Shown one piece after another: positions 32,638 to 41,489 of a stretch of 45,247 nucleotides of DNA. Position 1 is the first letter of the stretch. Each line of letters opens with the position of its first letter. Position numbers and translations under genes: made by a program. A model generated the notes under the pieces. The model worked only from the letters and a program-made list of their open reading frames with translations. It made no database searches and had not been told where the DNA came from. The stretch comes from Streptosporangiaceae bacterium (lineage in GTDB: Bacteria > Actinomycetota > Actinomycetes > Streptosporangiales > Streptosporangiaceae): assembly GCA_030038015.1 (NCBI GenBank), contig JASHPR010000309.1, positions 1 through 45,247 on the forward strand, written 5' to 3'.

Positions 32638-33612
32638 ATGGCATCCCTCGGCGACCTGTGGGACACAACACGGATGCGCCTGCTCATTGAGCTGGAACGG
32701 CACGAGAGCCTTTCCGAGGCCGCCCGCGCCATCGGAATAGGCCAGCCCGCAGCCAGCGAGCACCTGCGCCTCCTGGAAATCGCGGTCGGCCAACGCCTCA
32801 CCGAGCGTAAAGGTCGCGGTCTTAAGCTCACCGAACTCGGCCGACTTCTTTCCTCACACGCCGCTCAAGCCCTTGCCTGCCTGGAGGGCGCACAAGCGGA
32901 AATCGATGCCCAGGCCGGAATGCGCTCCGGAACGCTGCGCATCGCAGCGTCCTCGGTCCCTGGCGGCTCGATCGTGCCACCCGCCCTGGCAGCGTTCTCT
33001 GCTGAGTTCCCGGGGATCTCCGTCGACTTCCAGATCAGCTCGACACAACAGGTGCTGGACTGGCTCGTGTCCGGGCGCGTCCACCTCGCCGTGATCTGCG
33101 TCGACCCAGCGGATCCTAAGATCGCGACCGAGCCTGTCCTGGATGACGAGATCGTCGGCGTGGCCATGCCGGGCCTAGTACCGGTGGTCGACGGAGTCGC
33201 CGAGCCTGCCGGGCTCGGCTCCCTGACACTCCTGCTGCAGGAAAGCGGTTCGAACACACGCCGCTTCGTGCTCGAGGACCTACCACGCTACGGCACCAAG
33301 TGGACGACGGTGTGGCAGCTCGGCTCGGCCGAGGCGGTCAAGCAATGCGCGCGCGCAGGCCTTGGCGTGGCCTTCTTGTCGAAGCACACGCTCGTGGGGG
33401 AACTCCAGCGAGGTGAGCTCACCACCTTCCGCCTTGCTGGGATCGCCCCGCTGGTCGGCTACATCTCTGTGGCTCGCATGGCGGCGGTGCCGCTCGGACC
33501 TGCTGAGCGCCATTTCGTGCAGACCCTGGTCAGGATCAGCGCAGAGCAACCGTCGCTCGTCCAGATCCACATGGTGAGTTCCAGCTCTGTGCGGGAGATA
33601 CACGCATCGTAG
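32638..33612 (+). CDS. LysR-family transcriptional regulator
   Basis: A 324-residue LysR regulator. The N-terminal helix-turn-helix (LLIELERHESLSEAARAIGI, QPAASEHLRLLEIAVGQRLT) is followed by the linker helix and a periplasmic-binding-protein-like effector domain from about residue 95 (GTLRIAASSVPGGSIVPPAL). ATG 32638 has AAGAGGA upstream. It is divergent from the seven-gene minus-strand operon, the usual arrangement for LysR activators, and the TATCG-N7-CGATA dyad lies between them. The inducer is probably the operon's substrate or an intermediate (inference). Confidence 0.9.
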   Translation: MASLGDLWDTTRMRLLIELERHESLSEAARAIGIGQPAASEHLRLLEIAVGQRLTERKGRGLKLTELGRLLSSHAAQALACLEGAQAEIDAQAGMRSGTLRIAASSVPGGSIVPPALAAFSAEFPGISVDFQISSTQQVLDWLVSGRVHLAVICVDPADPKIATEPVLDDEIVGVAMPGLVPVVDGVAEPAGLGSLTLLLQESGSNTRRFVLEDLPRYGTKWTTVWQLGSAEAVKQCARAGLGVAFLSKHTLVGELQRGELTTFRLAGIAPLVGYISVARMAAVPLGPAERHFVQTLVRISAEQPSLVQIHMVSSSSVREIHAS

Positions 33613-33743
33613 CTTCCGGACAGCTCGCGGCTGGTCCAGCAACTGCCCGTTCTTCGAAGAGAACGACGCGTTAGCCACGGTCGCCGAATTCGCAGCGGAG
33701 CCGCGCTGACATCCATAGGGCCGTTGGCAGGCCGTTCCGACCG

Positions 33744-34592
33744 CTATCGCAGGACATCGGTGACGGGGAAGCGGTCACTCAGGCGGCTGAGGAAGCACCG
33801 GAATCCGGGAGGCAGGTCGCCTAGCTCGACCGCGAACGACAGCGGTGTCAGCGAGATGCGCCCGGCCCGCAGCGCGCCGATGTCGGTCCCGAGCGAGCCG
33901 TCAGCCTCGGGGATGAGCTCATCTGGCTCGCCGAACAAGTAGAGCCAGTGCACGTCTTGGTCGTCTGCCCAGTCTGGCAGCGAGGCCCGCGGCCAGTCCC
34001 GCCGTCCGGCCCGGGTCAGCACAGTGGCTGTCCCGGTGCGGAAGGTGGGGTAGTTGACGCTGAGCACCACGGGCTCGCTGGGGCGGGCCTCGACCACGGA
34101 TCGGGCCAGGTCGGCACCGTGGCTGGCTGCGAAGCCAAAGTCGTAAGCGAGCCCGCGGCCGGCGAGATCCTCTTGGTAGTTGACTGAGAAGCTGCCCGTC
34201 GGCGTCTGCTGGGATAGGCAGACCGCCGACGTGCCCAGGACGGCTGCTTCTAGAGCCGCCCCCACAGTCCCCGAGTAGGTCACGTCATCGGCCAGGTTCG
34301 CGCCGTGGTTGATGCCGCTGACCACCAGATCAGCGTCGGCGGCCAAGCCGCCGAGGAGCCCCACCCGCACGCAGTCCGTAGGTGTCCCGTCGCAACGGTA
34401 GATGGGGTGCTGGCCTCCAGCGACCCTGGTGACGCCCACCGGCCTGCTGAATGTGCACTTGCGCGCGAACCCGCTGCAGTCCGACTCCGGCGCGATTGTG
34501 ATCACGCTAGTGCTGAAGGCGGTCAGCGTGGAACGGATGGCCAGGATCCCCTCGGCATCCACTCCATCGTCGTTGGTCAGCAGGACCCGCAC
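33744..34592 (-). CDS. SurE-family 5'/3'-nucleotidase
   Basis: A 282-residue SurE protein. The N-terminal RVLLTNDDGVDAEG is the diagnostic metal-binding motif with the paired Asp, followed by GTPTDCVRVGLL, SGINHGANLADDVTYSGTVG and AALEAAVLG. SurE removes phosphate from nucleoside monophosphates and some other phosphoesters in stationary phase. The length is near the family norm (about 250-280). It starts at GTG 34592 and is divergent from the GntR/UTRA gene. A link to the neighbouring catabolic genes is not evident. Confidence 0.9.
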   Translation of the reverse strand: MRVLLTNDDGVDAEGILAIRSTLTAFSTSVITIAPESDCSGFARKCTFSRPVGVTRVAGGQHPIYRCDGTPTDCVRVGLLGGLAADADLVVSGINHGANLADDVTYSGTVGAALEAAVLGTSAVCLSQQTPTGSFSVNYQEDLAGRGLAYDFGFAASHGADLARSVVEARPSEPVVLSVNYPTFRTGTATVLTRAGRRDWPRASLPDWADDQDVHWLYLFGEPDELIPEADGSLGTDIGALRAGRISLTPLSFAVELGDLPPGFRCFLSRLSDRFPVTDVLR

Positions 34593-34666
34593 GGCGGCCT
34601 CCCCGGAGCGGTGGGTGTCGCGCGCCAGATTGTCAGCGCAGTGCGCGGGGCGTCTATGGTTGCGTT

Positions 34667-35467
34667 ATGGGTGCCCAACAGGCCGACGCTGGTGTCGGCG
34701 CGGGGATCGATCACGGCAGGACGATCCGCGATTCCGTAGAACGCAAGATCCGTGGGCTGATCTCCTCCGGGGAGCTGGGCGAAGACGGGCGGCTGCCAAC
34801 CGAGCGGGAACTCGCGGCGCAGCTGGGGGTCAGCCGGACGACTGTGCGGCAGGTGCTCGACCGGCTGGAGCACGCGGGGTCTGTGCACCGCCGCCGTGGC
34901 CGCAGTGGCGGGACCTTCGCCACCCGCAGGCGCGTGGACATCGACTTCGGCTACCTGGCGGGGATACCGGCCTACCTGCGGGCCCAGGGGTTCCGGCCGG
35001 GTGCTCACGTGGTCTCCACGCGGATCATCCCTCCTGACCAGGCCACGGCGGACGCGCTGGGCATCGTGGGTGACGCGCTGGTGTATGAGGTCGTCCGGGT
35101 CAGGCTGGCCGATGAGGTCCGCATCTCCCTTGAGCACGTGCGGATTCCTGTCACCCTGGCACCGGACCTGCTGGCCCAGCCGCTCGATGACAGTATCTAT
35201 GAGCTGCTGTGCGAGAAGTATGGGGTGGTGTGCGTCAAGGCCGTCGAGCGGATGGTCGCGGTACTGGCCGACGATGATCAGTCCAGCCTGCTCGGCATCA
35301 AGGTCGGGGATCCGCTGATGGCGATCGAGCGAATCACCTATGACGTCGACGGCAAGCCGATCGAGTACTCGACCGACCTGTTCCGGGGGGACAAGACCCG
35401 CGTGATCGCTTATGCCTACGGCGCGGGCCAGGTGGCCGATGCCGGCCGCGTCGGCACCAGCGACTAG
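34667..35467 (+). CDS. GntR/HutC-type regulator with UTRA domain
   Basis: A 266-residue regulator. Residues 18-85 are the GntR winged helix (KIRGLISSGELGEDGRLPTE, RELAAQLGVSRTTVRQVLDR), and the C-terminal ~165 residues fit the UTRA effector domain (AYLRAQGFRPG, YEVVRVRLADEVRISLEHVR, IPVTL, MAIERITYDVDGKPIEYS). The ATG at 34667 has no ribosome site but is preceded by TATGGT (34655-34660) and TTGTCA (34630-34635), consistent with a leaderless transcript. It lies beside the amine module, whose three promoters carry a common TGG-N5-CCA dyad, and is the best candidate to bind it (inference). Confidence 0.88.
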   Translation: MGAQQADAGVGAGIDHGRTIRDSVERKIRGLISSGELGEDGRLPTERELAAQLGVSRTTVRQVLDRLEHAGSVHRRRGRSGGTFATRRRVDIDFGYLAGIPAYLRAQGFRPGAHVVSTRIIPPDQATADALGIVGDALVYEVVRVRLADEVRISLEHVRIPVTLAPDLLAQPLDDSIYELLCEKYGVVCVKAVERMVAVLADDDQSSLLGIKVGDPLMAIERITYDVDGKPIEYSTDLFRGDKTRVIAYAYGAGQVADAGRVGTSD

Positions 35468-35484
35468 AGACGGCACCGTCCGCC

Positions 35485-37944
35485 TCAGGCCCGGATCCGG
35501 GCGCCTGCCGGGTCGAAGGGCGGCCGCAGCGACAGATCGGCGTCGTACCGATCGCCGCCGATGGCGACCTGGTAGCGGCCCTGCCCGAGCCACTCGCGGT
35601 CGGCCTTGCCGCCGTCGCGGCGCTCCACGTAGCCGAGCAGCACGATCCGCCCCAGGGTGTGGCCGAACGCGGCCGAGCTGACGAAGCCCACGGGCTCGCC
35701 GTCGCGGAGCAGCAGCTCCCCGCCCCACGCATAGGCTCGCGGGTCGGCCACCACGAAGCTGGCCAGGCGGCGGGTGACGCCCTCCTTGCGCTGCCGCTCG
35801 ACGGCCTCGCGCCCGCGGAACGGTATGCCGCTGCCGAGCTTGCACGCGAACGCCAGCCCGGCCTCGACCGGGGTCGTGTCCGGGCTCAGCTCACGCCCGA
35901 ACGCGCGGTACCCCTTCTCCATTCGCAGCGACTCGATGGCGTAGTAGCCGGCCAGCCTAGGTGCCAAGACTGCGCCCGGGTCGGTGAGCCGCTCGAAGGC
36001 CGCCACCGCTGTCTCGCTGGGCACATAGAGCTCCCAGCCCAGTTCACCCACGTAGGTCAGCCTTGTGGCGCGGACGGTCAGTCCGGCCAGATCGACCTCG
36101 CGACTATGCCCGAACGGGAACGCCTCGGCGGAGAAGTCGTCGGCCGACAGGCCGCTCAGCAGAGTGCGCGACCGCGGGCCCATCACGCTCAGCACCGCGT
36201 AGGCGGATGTGACATCGAAGAACTCGGCCCGCAGGCCCGCCGGAGCGCCGCGGCGCAGCACGTCGAGGTCGTGCACGGCCTGAGCACTGCTGGTGACCAG
36301 CAGGTACTCATTCCACCGGATGCGGGTCACGGTGACATCGGCCTCGTAGCCGCCGCGGTCGTTGAGCAAGGCCGTATAGACCGTGCGGCCGACCGGAACG
36401 CCGACGTCGTTGGAGCACAGGTACTGAAGGGCAGCCTCGGCGTCGGGCCCGCGGACGGCGATCTTGGAGAACGAGGTCTGGTCAAAGAGCGCGACGTCGC
36501 CCCGGGCCGCCAGGTGCTCGGCACCGCTGTGCGGGAACCAATTCTGGCGGCCCCAGCCGTACTCCACGACGGGCTTGGTGCCGGCTGGGGCGAACCAGTT
36601 CGCCCGCTCCCAGCCCATTTTCGTGCCGAAGCATGCACCCTGCGCCTCCAGCAGGTGGTGCACCGGGGACCTGCGCACCCCGCGGGCACTCTCCGGTTCC
36701 CGGTTCGGCCAGGCCATCGCGAAATGCAGCCCGACGATCTCCTGCACCCGCTGGCGCAACCAGCGCTTGTTGCCCTGCGACGGGGTGAACCGGCGGATGT
36801 CGACCGGGCTCAGATCCAGGTCAGGCTCGCCGGCGACGATCCAGCGGGCAAGCGCGCTGCCCGCGCCGCCCGCAAACGCGATCCCCGATGAGTTGAAGCC
36901 CGCGGCGACGAAGTAGTTGTCCAGCTCGGGGGCGGCGCCCAGGATGAAGTTGTGGTCCGGGGTGAAGCTCTCCGGGCCGTTGTAGAACTTCTTCACGCCG
37001 GCATCCGCCAGTGCCGGCACCCGGTGGACGGCGTTGCGCATCAGGATGTCGAACTGGTTCCAGTCCTCGGGCAGGAGCTGGAACTCGAACGGCTCGGGGA
37101 TCTCATCGGAGGCCACCCAGGGCTTGGCGTCCGGCTCGAAGCCGCCCATCAGCAGGCCACGGACCTCTTCCTTGAAGTAGGTGTACCCGTCCGGATCGCG
37201 GAGCGTGGGAGTGGACCGGTCTAGCCCGTCGATGGCCTCGGTGACGATGTAGTAGTGCTCCGCGGAGTAGAGCGGCACGGTCACGCCCACCTGCTCAGCG
37301 AGCAGCTTGGCCCACTGCCCGCCGCAGTTCACCACGACCTCGCACTCGATGTCGCCGCGGGCGGTCTGCACGGATGTCACCCGGCCGCGGTCCCGGGCAA
37401 ATCCGGTGACCTTGGTGCGTTCGAGGACGCGGACGCCGAGGTTCCGCGCACCCCGGGCCAGAGCCTGGGTGACGTCGGACGGATTGGCCTTGGCGTCGTT
37501 CGGTAGCCAGACCGCTCCCACCAGGTCAGAGCTTTCCATCAGCGGCCACTTGGCAGCGGCCTCGGCCACAGAGATCACGTGCGTCTCCACGCCCTGGGCC
37601 TGCGCCATGTCGACCGTGCGAAGCAGCTGCACCATGCGGTCGCCGGAGGCGGCCACCCACAGGGCGCCGCTGGGGTTCCATCCGGTGCCGAGGCCGACCA
37701 TCGACTCCAGGTTCGCGTAGAGCTCACTGCTCTCCAGCATCAGCCGGGTGAGTGACGGGTGGGTGCGCAGCTGCCCGATGACCCCGGCTGCATGCCAGGT
37801 TGTGCCGCACGAGAGCTGTCCCTGCTCGAGCAGGACGACGTCCCTCCATCCCAGCCTGGCCAGGTGATAGGCCACGCTGCAGCCGACCACCCCGCCGCCG
37901 ACGATGACGACCTGGGCCCGCTGCGGGACGTCGTTGCTGGGCAT
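35485..37944 (-). CDS. Dimethylglycine/sarcosine dehydrogenase-like flavoprotein with GcvT domains
   Basis: An 819-residue protein starting at ATG 37944, 46 codons inside the open frame, with GGAAGG upstream. The N-terminal DAO domain has GGGVVGCSVAYHLARLG and CGTTWHAAG, where His51 matches the His that covalently holds FAD in dimethylglycine and sarcosine dehydrogenases. The C-terminal ~400 residues match the folate-binding GcvT and GcvT-C domains (YVGELGWELYVP, RGREAVERQRKEG, SAAFGHTLGRIVLLGYV). The family oxidatively demethylates N-methyl amines and hands the one-carbon unit to tetrahydrofolate. Divergent from the permease/kinase/SDR genes; the dyad at 37995-38011 lies in its promoter region. 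Confidence 0.9.
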   Translation of the reverse strand: MPSNDVPQRAQVVIVGGGVVGCSVAYHLARLGWRDVVLLEQGQLSCGTTWHAAGVIGQLRTHPSLTRLMLESSELYANLESMVGLGTGWNPSGALWVAASGDRMVQLLRTVDMAQAQGVETHVISVAEAAAKWPLMESSDLVGAVWLPNDAKANPSDVTQALARGARNLGVRVLERTKVTGFARDRGRVTSVQTARGDIECEVVVNCGGQWAKLLAEQVGVTVPLYSAEHYYIVTEAIDGLDRSTPTLRDPDGYTYFKEEVRGLLMGGFEPDAKPWVASDEIPEPFEFQLLPEDWNQFDILMRNAVHRVPALADAGVKKFYNGPESFTPDHNFILGAAPELDNYFVAAGFNSSGIAFAGGAGSALARWIVAGEPDLDLSPVDIRRFTPSQGNKRWLRQRVQEIVGLHFAMAWPNREPESARGVRRSPVHHLLEAQGACFGTKMGWERANWFAPAGTKPVVEYGWGRQNWFPHSGAEHLAARGDVALFDQTSFSKIAVRGPDAEAALQYLCSNDVGVPVGRTVYTALLNDRGGYEADVTVTRIRWNEYLLVTSSAQAVHDLDVLRRGAPAGLRAEFFDVTSAYAVLSVMGPRSRTLLSGLSADDFSAEAFPFGHSREVDLAGLTVRATRLTYVGELGWELYVPSETAVAAFERLTDPGAVLAPRLAGYYAIESLRMEKGYRAFGRELSPDTTPVEAGLAFACKLGSGIPFRGREAVERQRKEGVTRRLASFVVADPRAYAWGGELLLRDGEPVGFVSSAAFGHTLGRIVLLGYVERRDGGKADREWLGQGRYQVAIGGDRYDADLSLRPPFDPAGARIRA

Positions 37945-37994
37945 CCTTAGCCTTCCGCTGTTGCCGCGTGCGCCGCTCGCACCGTGTGGGAGAA

Positions 37995-38011
37995 ATTTGG
38001 GCGCACCATAT
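37995..38011. promoter_or_regulatory. Dyad operator 1 (TGG-N5-CCA type)
   Basis: ATTTGG-N5-CCATAT, about 50 bases upstream of the dehydrogenase start at 37944. It shares 13 of 14 bases (ATTTGGGCGYACCA) with the inverse of the site at 42738-42754. A separate short dyad, GCCAGA-N5-TCTGGC, is at 38043-38059. Confidence 0.5.
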
Positions 38012-38139
38012 CGGGCCAGCTTAGCTGGGGCCTGCGGTGTCCGCCAGATACCGTCTGGCCTGCCAGGAACTGTGTGTCTCAAGCCTTGTCAGCCTGGCTC
38101 GATCTACGTTAGAGTGCGCCAAAAGTCGTCTGGTCTGCC

Positions 38140-38156
38140 AAATGGACCACCCAATT
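38140..38156. promoter_or_regulatory. Dyad operator 2 (TGG-N5-CCA type)
   Basis: AAATGG-N5-CCAATT, 23 bases before the permease GTG at 38180, a position suited to repression. Same arrangement as operators 1 and 3. Confidence 0.5.
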
Positions 38157-38179
38157 AACGAGAAGGGACGGTCCAGCAG

Positions 38180-39694
38180 GTGGGAACTGTCGAGACCACA
38201 GAGCCGTCCGTCCCGACGGCCGGAAAGCTCACCCGGGCGCTCACCGCACTGACCAACGGGGCGCTGACGTTCGCCGGCGTGGGAGTGTTCGCCGGGCTCT
38301 TCTCCCTCTACGGGTTCTCCATCTCCGGCGTGGGCGGGGCGGAGTTCTGGGGCTGGCCGCTCGTGGCGATCAGCGTCGGCGCCATGGTGCTGGTGATCGC
38401 CGAGCTCGCCTCGAAGTACCCATTCGCCGGCAGCATGTACCAGTGGCCGACGATCCTCGCGGGCAAGCGCGTTGGCTGGTGGATGGGCTGGGTGTACGCC
38501 GGGGCCTTGTTCCCGCTCATGACGGCCTATTACGCCAGCCTCCCGGTGCTGATCCATCCGCTGTTCAACCTGGCGCCGAGCTTCAGAACCGATGAGATCA
38601 TCATCGTTGTCGCCGCTGTTGTCGCCGTGCTGTGGAACGTCGTGCGGATCGGGATACTCGGGCGCATCGCACAGTGGGCCATGGTGCTGGAGCTGTCCGT
38701 CGTCACGGTTGTCTGCCTGCTGACCTTCATCCTCGGGGTCAAGCATTTCGGCAACCTGACCCAGACTGCCACCGTGACCACGACCTCGTCCGGGGCCGCC
38801 GCGGTGGCGGCGCTGCACGGGCTGGGCAATGTCCTCCCGCTTTTCCTAGGCGCCGGGGTGTTCAACGCCCTCTGGGTGCTGTACACGTTCGAGAACGGCG
38901 GCACGCTCGGTGAGGAGACGATGGACGCCGGGCGCAACGCCCCGCGCGGGGTCATCGGCGCGTACATATTCGCGATCACGTGCGGGTTCCTGTTCCTGCT
39001 CACGCTGACCCCCTCGATCCCGGACATGAAGGCCGCGATGCTCGGCGGGGTGCCAGCGGAGAATGCCATCACCGCGCACCTGCCGACGGGCGTGTTCAAG
39101 CTCTTCCTCGTGGTGGTGTCGATTGGCCTGATCGTGGCCACGAACACGATGTTTACCGGGGCCGTGCGGCATATCTTCGGCATGGCCAGGGACGGGCAGG
39201 TTCCGTTCTCCCCGACGTTTGCGCGCACCCTCAAGGACGGGTCGCCGTGGACCGCGGTGCTGCTGATCGGCGCCCTGTCCCTCGTCCCTGTCTTCGTGTT
39301 CACGACAAAGACGTCATCGATCGTGGGTGGCGCCACCGCCGCCATGTACCTGGCGTACTTCCTGATCATGAGCGTGACGCTGATCTACAGGTTCCGGGGC
39401 TGGCCCAAGGTGAAGGGATGGTTCTCACTCGGCCGCTGGGGACTCGCCGTCAACATCGTGGCCGTGATCGGCACCGGCCTGACTGCCCTGAACCTGCTGT
39501 GGCCGCGCTCGTCCACCAACCCGACCTACAACCAGATCGCGGGCACCACAGGCGGCTTCTTCCTCAAGGACATACCGATGGCCTGGCTCATCATCGGGTT
39601 CCCGCTGCTGATCGGCGTATGCTTCTACGCGGCCCGTTCAAAGAGAATTCATGATCACCCGTTGGCGATCGACCAGTACCACCCCGAGCCCTGA
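38180..39694 (+). CDS. APC-family amino acid/amine permease
   Basis: A 504-residue protein with about 12 membrane segments. GALTFAGVGVFAGLFSLYGF is the substrate-helix region, VIAELASKYPFAGSMYQWP the family signature and ENGGTLGEETMDAGRNAPRG the segment after helix 6. It starts with a GTG at 38180. The stop is followed two bases later by the kinase ATG, and the SDR comes next, so uptake, phosphorylation and oxidation are in one operon. The third permease of this type in the window; substrate is likely an N-methylated or amino-alcohol compound (inference from neighbours). Confidence 0.9.
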   Translation: MGTVETTEPSVPTAGKLTRALTALTNGALTFAGVGVFAGLFSLYGFSISGVGGAEFWGWPLVAISVGAMVLVIAELASKYPFAGSMYQWPTILAGKRVGWWMGWVYAGALFPLMTAYYASLPVLIHPLFNLAPSFRTDEIIIVVAAVVAVLWNVVRIGILGRIAQWAMVLELSVVTVVCLLTFILGVKHFGNLTQTATVTTTSSGAAAVAALHGLGNVLPLFLGAGVFNALWVLYTFENGGTLGEETMDAGRNAPRGVIGAYIFAITCGFLFLLTLTPSIPDMKAAMLGGVPAENAITAHLPTGVFKLFLVVVSIGLIVATNTMFTGAVRHIFGMARDGQVPFSPTFARTLKDGSPWTAVLLIGALSLVPVFVFTTKTSSIVGGATAAMYLAYFLIMSVTLIYRFRGWPKVKGWFSLGRWGLAVNIVAVIGTGLTALNLLWPRSSTNPTYNQIAGTTGGFFLKDIPMAWLIIGFPLLIGVCFYAARSKRIHDHPLAIDQYHPEP

Positions 39695-39696
39695 CC

Positions 39697-40680
39697 ATGA
39701 CCACCGGCGGCAGTGAGCTGATCAGCACCGCTGATCAGCGGTTCGCCCCTCAGATGGAGCTGGTGGCAGCGCGGGCGGACGTCCTCTTCGGCCGCCGGCT
39801 GGAATGGAGCCAGCTGTTCGGTGGCCTGGCCCACGTCACCTACGCCGTTACGACAGAGCAGGGCGACCGGTTCGTGGTCAAATTCCTTACCCAGGAGATG
39901 GACGACTTCGGGCTGATGATCTCGATCGGCGACCTGATCGCGAACACGGCGGCCGCGGGGAAGTCCGGCGTCGGCGCCCGGGTTCTCCAAGCGTTCCCGG
40001 AGGTCCCGGCGATCGTCCTGGAGTACATCGATGGGCGGACGCTCGATACCCCGGATCTGTCCCGGGCGGATTACATCCCCCGGCTCGGGCGCGCGATCAG
40101 GGACCTGCACACGCAGGCCCCGCCGATGCGCAACTCGATCGTGATCTGGAAGTTCCTCGACGACTACCTGGAACTGCTGGACCGGCATAAGCTGACCAGC
40201 CCGCCGGGCCTGCTCGGCTGGCTGCCGACGGTGCGGGAGATTCAGGCGGCCCTGGCGGTGAACCAGCTTCCGGCCGTGCCGAGCAACAATGACTTGCTGG
40301 CAAAGAACATCATGGATGACGGCCGGATCCGCCTGATCGACTATGACTTCAGCGGCATGAACGACCCGATGTTCGATGTGGGCGACCTGGCCATGGAAGG
40401 GGACCACAACCCCGGGCAGGTGCGGGCGCTGTGCGATGCCTATTTCGGCGGCCATGACCCGGTCCAGTACGCCCGGGCCCGGCTGTTCGGCATCGCCGCA
40501 CAGTACACCTGGTCCCTGCTGTTCGTGGGGATGGACAAGCTGCTGAGCGACTCGCCGGCCGAGGCGTTCGACTACTGGCAGGAAGCAGTGTCGCGATGGG
40601 ACTGGACCAGGGCCAAGCTCGAGGACCCGTCGCTGGAGTCGCTGATCGCCGCGGCGAGTGCCCGGTCAGGGCCCGGCTAG
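39697..40680 (+). CDS. APH/choline-kinase-like phosphotransferase
   Basis: A 327-residue kinase-like protein. The ATP-binding N-lobe has FGGLAHVTYAV and FVVKFLTQEM; the C-lobe has SNNDLLAKNIM and LIDYDFSGMNDPMFDVGDLA. The catalytic loop is Asn-Asn-Asp in place of the usual His-x-Asp, but the catalytic Asp and the metal-binding Asp remain, so activity is possible. It begins two bases after the permease and is probably cotranscribed with it and the SDR. It resembles choline/ethanolamine kinases more than aminoglycoside kinases in its DPMFD segment; the substrate is unknown. Confidence 0.85.
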   Translation: MTTGGSELISTADQRFAPQMELVAARADVLFGRRLEWSQLFGGLAHVTYAVTTEQGDRFVVKFLTQEMDDFGLMISIGDLIANTAAAGKSGVGARVLQAFPEVPAIVLEYIDGRTLDTPDLSRADYIPRLGRAIRDLHTQAPPMRNSIVIWKFLDDYLELLDRHKLTSPPGLLGWLPTVREIQAALAVNQLPAVPSNNDLLAKNIMDDGRIRLIDYDFSGMNDPMFDVGDLAMEGDHNPGQVRALCDAYFGGHDPVQYARARLFGIAAQYTWSLLFVGMDKLLSDSPAEAFDYWQEAVSRWDWTRAKLEDPSLESLIAAASARSGPG

Positions 40681-40701
40681 CGCAGGCGCGAAGGAGGAGC
40701 C

Positions 40702-41451
40702 GTGGACAAGGTTGCGCTGGTCACCGGGGGCAGCAAGGGCATCGGCTACGCGTGCGCCGGGCGCCTGCTCGCCGACGGCTACGCCGTCGCCATCTGCGCC
40801 AGGAACTCCGGTGAGGTCGACGCCGCGGCCAGCAGGCTCGGCGATTCGGGGGAGGTTCTGGGCCTGCAGGCCGATGTCGGCTCGGTTGAGGACTGCAACG
40901 GCCTCGTGCCAGCGGTCGTGAGGCATTTCGGCCGCATTGACGTCCTGGTCAACAACGCCGGCGTCTACAGCCCGGTTCCATTCCTGGACTTCACCGCAGA
41001 CAGCTGGGACGCCTTGATGGACATCAATCTACGCGGCCCGGTGTTGCTCGGCGGCGCAGCCGGGCGGGCCATGCGCGACCAGGGCAGGGGCGGCCGGATC
41101 GTGAACATTGCTTCGACCAACGGCCAGATGTCCGAGGCAGAGTTCGCCCACTACAACGCATCGAAGGCGGCGCTCATCTCCCTGACCAAGTCGATGTCGG
41201 TGGAACTGGCTCCGCTGGGCATCCTGGTGAACGCCGTCGCGCCGGGCTGGGTGCTGACCCCGCTGAGCGAGCCGTTCGTCGGCACGCTCACCGAGGATGC
41301 GCTGGGCCGGATCAGCCCGCTGCGGCGGGTTGGCAGCGCGGCGGAAGTCGCCGGCGCGGTGTCGTTCCTCTGCGGGCCCGATGCGAGTTACATCACCGGC
41401 GCGACGGTCAACGTCGACGGGGGCCTGATCGCGATGCATCCCGCGATCTGA
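40702..41451 (+). CDS. SDR-family oxidoreductase
   Basis: A 249-residue classical SDR. TGGSKGIG binds the cofactor, AICARN after strand 2 suggests NADP, VLVNNAG is intact, NIASTNGQ supplies the catalytic Ser/Thr region and YNASKAAL the Tyr-x3-Lys pair; the C-terminus ends YITGATVNVDGG, as usual. GTG 40702 has a strong AAGGAGGAG site. Gap of 21 bases after the kinase. It probably oxidises a hydroxyl or reduces a carbonyl in the pathway fed by the permease. Confidence 0.9.
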   Translation: MDKVALVTGGSKGIGYACAGRLLADGYAVAICARNSGEVDAAASRLGDSGEVLGLQADVGSVEDCNGLVPAVVRHFGRIDVLVNNAGVYSPVPFLDFTADSWDALMDINLRGPVLLGGAAGRAMRDQGRGGRIVNIASTNGQMSEAEFAHYNASKAALISLTKSMSVELAPLGILVNAVAPGWVLTPLSEPFVGTLTEDALGRISPLRRVGSAAEVAGAVSFLCGPDASYITGATVNVDGGLIAMHPAI

Positions 41452-41466
41452 CCGCCATCGGTGCGG

Positions 41467-41489
41467 CGGCCGCTACGCCGCTGCGGCCG
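41467..41489. terminator. Possible bidirectional terminator hairpin
   Basis: CGGCCGC (41467-41473) pairs with GCGGCCG (41483-41489), loop of nine bases, exactly between the ends of the convergent SDR and DAO genes and overlapping the end of the latter. No T-run, so the role as terminator is tentative. Confidence 0.35.

Noticed and set aside
34577-35845. A 422-codon minus-strand ORF across the GntR/UTRA gene
   Set aside because: Antisense shadow of a well-supported regulator and of the dehydrogenase tail.
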